From positions 41,739 through 105,738 of the forward strand of contig NZ_JAGYXY010000009.1 in NCBI RefSeq assembly GCF_018362775.1: a DNA stretch of 64,000 nucleotides, written 5' to 3'. The stretch's first letter is position 1. Every line of letters starts with the position of its first letter. The DNA is from Alistipes montrealensis. Lineage in GTDB: Bacteria; Bacteroidota; Bacteroidia; Bacteroidales; Rikenellaceae. This document shows positions 58,642-64,000 of this stretch, piece by piece. The notes under the pieces were generated by a model, which saw nothing but the letters and a program-made list of their open reading frames with translations, was not told where the DNA came from and ran no database searches. The position numbers were made by a program, and so were the translations under genes.

Positions 58642-59550
58642 TTATGAACCGAAAAAGAACGTTTTCAATTTCTTCAATCCATCCTCGTGCTTCTTTTGGT
58701 CGTGAGACTTTAATTTCTGTATATTAAGCAGTTTCCATTGAACCGACGGATAATGCTGGAAATCCCGGTATTCCGATGCGTCCCAATCCGGCGTCCCGTC
58801 TTCGAATCCGAGTAAAAATGCTTTGTCGGTCGGTGTCAGATGGTCGTTGATATACTCGACCAGTCGGCGGCGGGTCGCTTCGTACTGCTCGTAGGTGAAC
58901 GGCGTTGAGGACATGCCCTCAAATTGGTTGGTCAGGGCGTCGCGCTGGTCGTTGAAATTAGGATTAAGGGACTCCAAGATCGGGCGGTCGCTTCCCAGCA
59001 GGCAGAAGATGAAACCGCGCTTAATCTGGTCAAAGTCTTTGATATAATCGAGCATCAGACTTACATCGAACAGGTCGCGCGGGTGCTGGCGGTCGAGTGC
59101 CGCCGTGATCTTGCCGCCATAGAGTTGCGACAGCGGCACGATGCGGGCTTTGCAGAATACGCCGAAATCTTCTTGGGCAAGGTCGCATAAGGGTAATTCG
59201 ATGGGCGGTGCAATGATGCCGCGCTTCACGTCGTTTACCTCCACTTTGACGAAATGCCCGTTATGGGTGCAGATCAGTTTGTTGGGAACTTCGCGTACTG
59301 CAATGCCCGGTATCGCAGTCTCGATCTTTGCCTTTACCGCTTTCAGCCGTTCTTTGATATGGGCGAGGCTTGCTTCCCGCGGCTTGACGGGAATGTAGGT
59401 CAGGTCGATGTCTACTGAATATCGCGGCAGATTTTGCACGAACAGATTGATTGCCGTGCCGCCGTGAACGGCAAAACATTCTTCCGTCGAAATAATCGGG
59501 ATGATGCGGAGCAACAGCCGCACGCGCTCTTTGTACTCTTGATTAATCAT
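58642..59550 (-). CDS. abiEii: AbiEii-type nucleotidyltransferase toxin
   Basis: The 302-residue protein has the MNT motifs of AbiEii: FAVHGGTAINLF (about 26-37), SVDIDLTYIP (metal Asps) and QLYGGKITAALDRQHPRDLF. AbiEii transfers GTP-derived nucleotides and stops growth unless its partner is present, which aborts phage infection. The start overlaps the AbiEi stop by 8 bp, the typical coupled order. Confidence 0.93.
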   Translation of the reverse strand: MINQEYKERVRLLLRIIPIISTEECFAVHGGTAINLFVQNLPRYSVDIDLTYIPVKPREASLAHIKERLKAVKAKIETAIPGIAVREVPNKLICTHNGHFVKVEVNDVKRGIIAPPIELPLCDLAQEDFGVFCKARIVPLSQLYGGKITAALDRQHPRDLFDVSLMLDYIKDFDQIKRGFIFCLLGSDRPILESLNPNFNDQRDALTNQFEGMSSTPFTYEQYEATRRRLVEYINDHLTPTDKAFLLGFEDGTPDWDASEYRDFQHYPSVQWKLLNIQKLKSHDQKKHEDGLKKLKTFFFGS

Positions 59551-60310
59551 TTTTCAGTTCTGCCGGAATCGTGATTTGGTATTTCTTATCGTAAACGCCT
59601 CCTTTGGCGATTACCCGCTTGCCGCTGCCGAGGTCTATCCGGTCGAGGTCAAGGGCCTCGAACCACGCATGACGGGCCTTTTCGGCCATAAAGAGGAACA
59701 GCCGCTTCACTTTGACGGAACGGCACTCCTCCAACAGTCGTTGTACATTCTTCGGCGGGAGTATCGACAGCATTTCCATCACATAATAGAGGTCGGTAAT
59801 GTCGTAATATTGCGGAGCGAGGTGCAGACACTCCATAAACGCCCGTTCCGGGGTAGAGATCGGCAACTCGAAAACCCCTTGTCGGGTGGTGGTGATTCCG
59901 GTGTCGGAATTGAATATTTCGGTGGTAAACAGCCGGAGTGTAACGCCCCAGTCGTATTTTCTGAACCAAAGCGGTAAATACTCCTTTTGTGGCGCAGACA
60001 GCGAAACGGTCGGTCTGCCCATCGGAAGGTAGTGCGAATATCCGTGTATCTCCAATGCCGACATGGCTCCTATTGTCAGATGTTTGTCAGCCTGTGTATT
60101 GAGGCTGTATATGGCTCCGTATAACGTCGGCGTATCGCCCGTGCGGATCATTGCACCTGTCCCTATGGGGGTCAGCCAAGCGGATTCGACGTATCTGTGT
60201 TGGGTGGAGTGCGGTATATTATTTTGCTTCATCCACGAGGTCAGATACACGGCTCCAGTCGGAACCCCTTGTAGTAACTGGTTTATTTTCGACTTGTTTT
60301 TTACGCTCAT
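59543..60310 (-). CDS. abiEi: AbiEi-type antitoxin
   Basis: The start at 60310 (MSVKNKSKINQLLQGVPTGA) fits the family N-terminal winged helix better than an ATG 15 bp upstream. The 255-residue protein has VYLTSWMKQNNIPHSTQHRY and the central YSLNTQADKHLTIGAMSALE, TPERAFMECLHLAP and a C-terminal part. AbiEi antitoxins bind the promoter as well as opposing the toxin by an indirect (type IV) route. It is 41 bp after the integrase stop. Confidence 0.9.
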   Translation of the reverse strand: MSVKNKSKINQLLQGVPTGAVYLTSWMKQNNIPHSTQHRYVESAWLTPIGTGAMIRTGDTPTLYGAIYSLNTQADKHLTIGAMSALEIHGYSHYLPMGRPTVSLSAPQKEYLPLWFRKYDWGVTLRLFTTEIFNSDTGITTTRQGVFELPISTPERAFMECLHLAPQYYDITDLYYVMEMLSILPPKNVQRLLEECRSVKVKRLFLFMAEKARHAWFEALDLDRIDLGSGKRVIAKGGVYDKKYQITIPAELKND

Positions 60311-60350
60311 AGCGCAAATATACAAAAAATATTAAACCATTATTAGTCTA

Positions 60351-61625
60351 TTACAAAACTTTTGCCGCCTCGTTGATTACCTTGTTGTCGAAGCTGTCGA
60401 GGTAGGTGTTGGTCGTTTCGAGGTCGGCATGACCGAGCATCTGCGAAATGATTTCGCGCGGGATTTTATTGTATTGCAAGGTCATTGCCATTGTATGACG
60501 GCTTACATAGCTGGTCAAATGATAATCGATACCGAGTTCTTCGGCCAACGATTTCAAATATTTTTGATATTTGGCGTAACGGCTTCGGATGTGGTTGTAT
60601 AGCTTCTCGCCCGTATAGCCGGAACAGGTAATAATCGGTAACAAATAGTTATCGACGGTTGGCGAGGCAGATTTCAGCCGTTCGATCAATCCTTGAATCT
60701 CCGGCGTGATATGGATTCGGATGGCAGTTACGTTCTTTTGGTGCTTAATCTTGTTGCGTTTGTAGACGATATAATTTCCGTCGGCCAGCCGTTGAATATG
60801 ATCGGTCGTAAGGTAGGCCATATCGACGAACGACATTCCGTAGCAGTAGTAAGAAAAAAGAAAGAGTTGCCGGGCGTATTCGTTCTGGGGATTCTGTGCG
60901 GGCGTATCTTTGAGTTTTTGCAAGTCTTGAGGCGGAAGGTAACGCTTCTCCGTCGCTTCTTCCAGCTTGGCGATCTCGAAGCCGCCTTTTCCGAAAGGAT
61001 AGGCTGCCTCCGAGCCGATACCCTCCCGGTTCGCTTGATTCAATATAGTTCGCAATGCCTTGAAATAATATTTGCGGGTATTGCCCTTACAACCTCGCTT
61101 TTGCAGGAACGTATCGAAATTGCGCACGTAACGCAGGTCGATGTCGGAGAATAGCCGTTGATTCAGTTTGCCGTCGTAATATTTGAGCAGCCGAAGTGTT
61201 TCGAAATAGCATTTGGCGTTGCCCGTGTGGCCGGTATCCCGCAGTGTTTGAATATGGCTTTCGAGGTATGCGCAGAATTTGCCCTGCTTGGAGGGGCTCA
61301 AAAATGTTTCCTCAAATTGATTCAGCGTCCAGTCGATGCCGTCTATCTCGAACTTCTCGATAATCTCGCGGGCGCGGGCCTTGACCTTGTCCAGAAAGGC
61401 ATTGTCCTGAATGCGTTTCTTATTGGCCTCCCGCTGTTTTTCACCTTTCAAATTCCGTTCGATGATAAGTCGTTCGGCCGAATTGTCCCAATAGGCCGGA
61501 TCGACGTATAATTTCAGACTGATGCGCTTGCGACTGCTGTTTTTAGTGACGCATAATTGGAGAATGTGATACCCCATTGAATTGGGTTTGTATTTCCGTA
61601 AAACGATGCGAACCGAATAGGCCAT
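60351..61625 (-). CDS. int: Tyrosine recombinase (integrase) of the element
   Basis: The start at 61625 (MAYSVRIVLRKYKPNSM) is chosen as the arm-binding-domain start; an upstream ATG adds four residues. The 424-residue protein has an arm-type binding domain, a SAM-like core-binding domain and a catalytic domain with SRHTMA (second Arg/His), LGHADLETTNTYLDSF (His and Tyr nucleophile). The usual first catalytic Arg (box I) is not visible; the region reads CYGMSFVDMAYL, as in the IntDOT-type integrases of Bacteroides. It integrates the element into tRNA-Pro. Confidence 0.94.
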   Translation of the reverse strand: MAYSVRIVLRKYKPNSMGYHILQLCVTKNSSRKRISLKLYVDPAYWDNSAERLIIERNLKGEKQREANKKRIQDNAFLDKVKARAREIIEKFEIDGIDWTLNQFEETFLSPSKQGKFCAYLESHIQTLRDTGHTGNAKCYFETLRLLKYYDGKLNQRLFSDIDLRYVRNFDTFLQKRGCKGNTRKYYFKALRTILNQANREGIGSEAAYPFGKGGFEIAKLEEATEKRYLPPQDLQKLKDTPAQNPQNEYARQLFLFSYYCYGMSFVDMAYLTTDHIQRLADGNYIVYKRNKIKHQKNVTAIRIHITPEIQGLIERLKSASPTVDNYLLPIITCSGYTGEKLYNHIRSRYAKYQKYLKSLAEELGIDYHLTSYVSRHTMAMTLQYNKIPREIISQMLGHADLETTNTYLDSFDNKVINEAAKVL

Positions 61626-61772
61626 TTCCCGATGCAAAATAATTGGTGGTACAAAAGTGGTACAAGAAAAATCGCAATAGATGACAATAAGTCAAAATCG
61701 CAATTATCTGTACGTGATGTAAATATACTAAAATAAAGTTAATTACTTTTATCGGAAAAAATAAATTTCTCC

Positions 61773-61830
61773 TCTGGGGGGCGTGTGGTCGCTGGTTCGA
61801 ATCCAGTCACCCCCCCCCGACTGATGGAAA
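61773..61830 (+). repeat. attR: Right attachment repeat with expanded C-tract
   Basis: 61773-61813 repeats the tRNA-Pro 3' half. Where the left copy has four Cs before GACTGATGG, this one has nine (61810-61818). GACTGATGGAAA resumes at 61819-61830. Confidence 0.9.
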
Positions 61831-61866
61831 GGCTTGGTAATCTGATGATTGCCGAGCCTTTTTTCG
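61829..61866 (+). terminator. Hairpin after the right attachment site
   Basis: AAGGCTTGGTAATC (61829-61842) pairs with GATTGCCGAGCCTT (61847-61860, two G-U) around TGAT, followed by Ts. It is probably the original chromosomal tRNA-Pro terminator. Confidence 0.8.
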
Positions 61867-61914
61867 TTTGTTGGCGGTTGATTGATTCGTGGCCTCTGAC
61901 CCCGTTTTTACGTT

Positions 61915-61948
61915 GGTTTACACGGTCTGTGAAACCGTGGTGTAAACC
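61915..61948. repeat. Inverted repeat before the truncated integrase
   Basis: GGTTTACACGGT (61915-61926) pairs with ACC-GTGGTGTAAACC (61934-61948, small bulge), with outer TTGGCGGTT (61871-61879) and AACCGCCAA (61945-61953) as further arms. It is 12 bp before the integrase-remnant ATG and may be an operator or old attachment-type site. Confidence 0.55.
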
Positions 61949-61959
61949 GCCAAAAGGCT

Positions 61960-62715
61960 ATGGACGCCACTATTTCAGTTGTTTGTTTCAAAAGCAAAAC
62001 CCTCGCCAACGGGGAGCATCCGCTCATGTTGCGCATTACGAAAGACCGTAAACGGACGATGAAAAGTTTGGGTGTTTCCGTGCATCCGTCTAACTGGGAT
62101 TTCGACCGCAACGAGCCTAAACCCAAGTGTCCCGACCGCAAGTACATCCAGCAAATCATTCTGAAAGTCAAATCCGAGTATCAAACCAAATTATTGGAGA
62201 AAGCCGCCCGCGATGAAGACTATACGGCTGAAACGCTCGTAAAGGAACAGACCCGTGAGCAAATCCAGTCCGAGACGGTAGAGAGTTTTTATTTGCGGAC
62301 GGTGGAACAACTCAAGCGGGAGGGAGCGGTTGGTAATGCTTATGCCTATCTGAACTCCTACAACGTGCTCAAATCCTTTAACGCTGACAAACCGCTGTCC
62401 TATACGTTCGGTCAGATAGACGAAGCGTTTTTGAGTGCTTTCGAGGGATGGATGCGGTCGAAAGGCAATAAGGAAACGACATTGAGTTTCCAGATGCGGA
62501 CTTTACGGGCGATGTTCAACCGAGCAATTAAGGCAAAGATTGTCAGCAGGGAGAAAAACCCATTCAACGAGTACAAGATTAGCAAATTCAACACCCGTAC
62601 ACCGAAACGAGCGTTGAGCAAGACAGACATGATGAAGATTATCGACGCTGATTGTTCACAGGGGAGGGGGCAGAACGGATCGAGTAGATTTCCGGTAATT
62701 TTGAACCCTGTTTAA
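61960..62715 (+). pseudogene. Truncated tyrosine recombinase
   Basis: The ORF of 251 codons has the arm-binding N-terminus (MDATISVVCFKSKTLANGEH, NWDFDRNEPKPK) and the SAM-like core-binding domain (FLSAFEGWMRSKGNKETTLS, FNEYKISKFNTRTPKRALSK). It breaks off at TDMMKIIDAD and ends in about 20 unrelated residues, so the whole catalytic domain is lost. It differs from the element's integrase and is in the opposite orientation. It marks an older insertion at the same tRNA-Pro site. Confidence 0.85.
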
Positions 62716-62739
62716 TGCGGCCTTCGGGTCGCATTTTTT
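62714..62739 (+). terminator. Terminator after the integrase remnant
   Basis: AATGCGGCC (62714-62722) pairs with GGTCGCATT (62727-62735, one G-U) around TTCG, followed by Ts. Confidence 0.82.
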
Positions 62740-62895
62740 ATGGGTTTTATCGCGTTCGGATTGCCGAATAGAACAAAACGGGTGTTTTGTTGTCTATTTG
62801 GACGCATGTGATAATTATTTGTTGTGTAAAATATTGATATATAGGCAATTGTTTAATTGCTGAAACTTTTGGATCGAAAAGATTGAAATGAAATG

Positions 62896-62927
62896 TTTGG
62901 TTATTCAGCCAATAATTCATACTTTTG
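62896..62927 (+). promoter_or_regulatory. Promoter of upxY and the polysaccharide locus
   Basis: TTTG (62896-62899) and TACTTTTG (62920-62927) are 20 bp apart. Transcription would start near 62934. Confidence 0.78.
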
Positions 62928-62936
62928 TGTAGTAAA

Positions 62937-63119
62937 AATTGCCTCTTCTTCGGAGGTTGCATTTTTTACAGGGGTTTCGGTGTTGTTCCTGGGTCAGGAA
63001 CGGTTGCATCAGGTGTCGGATTACAAGCGGCCAACCCCCGATTGCCTCGCTGAAAAACTGCCTTGCACGGGCTGGTTTCTTATCTGCGGGGGATTGTAAA
63101 GTATGCCCTTTAGCAAGCT
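62937..63119 (+). promoter_or_regulatory. Leader of upxY with two hairpins
   Basis: GCCTC and GAGGT (about 62941-62956) form a short stem followed by a run of six Ts, a possible early terminator right after the start of transcription. A second perfect hairpin GTTCCTG-GGT-CAGGAAC lies at 62985-63001. In Bacteroides, UpxY proteins act on such leaders of their own locus. Confidence 0.5.
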
Positions 63120-63665
63120 ATGTTCGACAAGAGTGACGAAGAGCACTGGTATGCACTGAAAGTTTTTTACAACCGGGTGTTCGATGTCGAAAGGCTTCTC
63201 GCACAGGACGGTGTAAAAACCTATATCCCGTTACGTTCCATAGAAACAACCGTCGGTGGCAGGACGATCTGCCGCCGAGAACCGGCTGTCTCTTCACTGA
63301 TGTTCGTCCGGCAGGCCGAACGCTCGGTGCTTGAACTGATGCAGCGGGTAAGGCCGACTACTCCGCTGATGGTCTATTTCGACCGGGATACCAAAAAGCC
63401 GGCCGTCATTCCCGATCAGGAGATGAATGCCTTTATGCTGGTTACATCGATCGACGACCCCGGATTGGAATACCTCGGTGAAGTGCCGGCGGAGTTCCGC
63501 CAGGGCGACCGGGTGCGCGTTACGGAGGGTGTTTTCAAGGGGGCCGAGGGGTATATCAGACGCATCAAGGGCAACCGGCGGCTGATCGTCTCGATCGAAG
63601 GGGTCGTAGCTGTGGCGACGACTTACATTCCCGGCAGTTTTCTCGAAAAAATCACGACGGATTAA
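63120..63665 (+). CDS. upxY: UpxY-family NusG-like transcription antiterminator
   Basis: The 181-residue protein has the NGN domain (HWYALKVFYNRVFDVERLLA ... KTYIPLRS) and a C-terminal KOW domain (FRQGDRVRVTEGVFKGAEGY). This is the specialised NusG paralogue that each capsular polysaccharide locus of Bacteroides carries as its first gene to prevent early termination. It is not the housekeeping NusG, whose neighbours (secE, ribosomal proteins) are absent. No UpxZ gene follows. Confidence 0.92.
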   Translation: MFDKSDEEHWYALKVFYNRVFDVERLLAQDGVKTYIPLRSIETTVGGRTICRREPAVSSLMFVRQAERSVLELMQRVRPTTPLMVYFDRDTKKPAVIPDQEMNAFMLVTSIDDPGLEYLGEVPAEFRQGDRVRVTEGVFKGAEGYIRRIKGNRRLIVSIEGVVAVATTYIPGSFLEKITTD

Positions 63666-63846
63666 TCGGTCTATTCTGCCGAACCTGTACGTATTCCGTC
63701 CGCAGATCTCTCTGCAGGCGGGAATTTCGATAATTTTTATTTTAGGTCACCGATAATCGGCTTATCCCTGTTCCGGCAGGGATCGATTCATATTGCATTC
63801 CGGCTATCCTGTCGGTCAGGTTTCCGGTAATTTTTCGCCTCACTCC
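63666..63846 (+). other. Intergenic region with hairpins before the CapD-like gene
   Basis: TCCCTG-TTCCGG-CAGGGA (63765-63782) and CCGATAATCGG nearby are small palindromes. No ORF or strong promoter is visible, so the downstream gene is probably read from the upxY promoter. Confidence 0.45.
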
Positions 63847-64000
63847 ATGCTTTATCATTTATTGTCAGGTTTAGGAATCGAGAAGTACGTTTCGTCACGT
63901 TACTTTTCGTCGTGGCTTATCCTAGCCATCGATACCGTCGTCTCTGTTTTCTCGACGTTCGTCGCGTACCTGCTGGTGCGTGGACTCTTCCCGCACCCGG
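63847..64000 (+). CDS. CapD/FlaA1-like membrane sugar-nucleotide dehydratase/epimerase (5' part)
   Basis: The ATG at 63847 opens 51 codons to the window end, MLYHLLSGLGIEKYVSSRYF then SSWLILAIDTVVSVFSTFVA. The basic start, short soluble segment and first TM helix match CapD/WbpM-type polysaccharide biosynthesis proteins, whose soluble dehydratase domain would follow beyond the window. It lies directly after upxY, as in polysaccharide loci. Confidence 0.7.
   Translation, partial: MLYHLLSGLGIEKYVSSRYFSSWLILAIDTVVSVFSTFVAYLLVRGLFPHP

Larger units (their letters stand above)
52020..61830. mobile_element. Integrated element in tRNA-Pro with tyrosine integrase, AbiE and KAP-NTPase cargo
   Basis: A 41-bp direct repeat of the tRNA-Pro 3' half flanks a 9.75-kb AT-rich segment unlike the GC-rich chromosome. 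The integrase gene lies next to the right end. Inside are an excisionase-like HTH gene, a VirE-N/primase-like gene, a DUF6291-like gene, an IS1595-type zinc-ribbon gene, an AbiE pair, a KAP NTPase and a membrane-protein cluster. No relaxase, conjugation or phage structural gene is seen. All genes run on the minus strand, away from the integrase end. Confidence 0.88.

Noticed and set aside
52020..61830. A prophage
   Set aside because: No capsid, portal, terminase or lysis gene is seen between the attachment repeats.
62747..62962. A 71-codon minus-strand ORF before upxY
   Set aside because: It overlaps the promoter and leader of the polysaccharide locus and has no family resemblance.

Overview
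The window is a piece of Bacteroidales chromosome. Alistipes or a close relative is my best guess. The reasons are a GC-rich backbone, SusC/SusD pairs, many SPII lipoproteins, and promoters of the Bacteroidetes type (TTTG about 33 bp and TAnnTTTG about 7 bp before the start, with a 19-20 bp spacer) placed ahead of genes with weak or no Shine-Dalgarno sequences. The genus is inferred; the phylum is well supported.

Layout. (1) 1-8660: the 5' part of pdxA, a rod-shaped structured RNA that looks like 6S RNA, a small unknown ORF, an inverted-repeat patch, and a seven-gene minus-strand run: DUF4954 beta-helix protein, VWA protein, WG-repeat pseudokinase, trxB, small lipoprotein, RNase Z, SpoU-type RNA methyltransferase. 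(2) 9046-30024: a polysaccharide utilization locus for alpha-mannan. It holds a GH125, a membrane-spanning sensor/regulator (periplasmic kelch-like part, one TM helix, cytoplasmic OmpR/BTAD DNA-binding part), a surface lipoprotein, a GH76 lipoprotein, SusC, SusD, a DUF3823 lipoprotein, an unclassified TIM-barrel-like candidate hydrolase, a glutaminase-A-like protein and a GH92. GH76 would cut the alpha-1,6 backbone at the surface, SusCD import it, GH92 remove side chains and GH125 trim the backbone. (3) 30095-51885: housekeeping genes: WG kinase, slyD, gcvP, nucleoside kinase, 5'-nucleotidase-like lipoprotein, rpsA, a DKNYP-repeat protein, a DMT transporter, rpsF-rpsR-rplI, thiL, adk, rpsT, tRNA-Glu, and an iron-complex/cobalamin-type ABC operon with a TonB-like WG protein inside it. 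One AT-rich orphan gene (35666-36322) sits between gcvP and the nucleoside kinase.

(4) 51988-61830: a tRNA-Pro(GGG) gene is followed by a 9.75-kb AT-rich integrated element. It is bounded by a 41-bp direct repeat of the tRNA 3' half and carries its tyrosine recombinase next to the right end. It encodes an excisionase-like HTH protein, a VirE-N/primase-like replication protein, an AbiE type IV toxin-antitoxin pair, an orphan IS1595-type zinc-ribbon protein, a KAP-family P-loop NTPase, and a compact group of three related small membrane proteins plus one unknown soluble protein. No conjugation genes are visible, so it is at most mobilizable. (5) 61865-64000: a truncated second integrase, then the start of a capsular/exopolysaccharide locus, with a strong promoter, a leader with hairpins, a UpxY/NusG-like antiterminator and the beginning of a CapD/FlaA1-like membrane sugar-nucleotide enzyme.

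The most promising undescribed items are: the kelch/TM/BTAD regulator with three helically phased TTAACC heptamers in front of the mannan operon; the membrane-protein/KAP NTPase cargo of the tRNA-Pro element; the paired active and degenerate WG kinases; and the unclassified enzyme at 23031.
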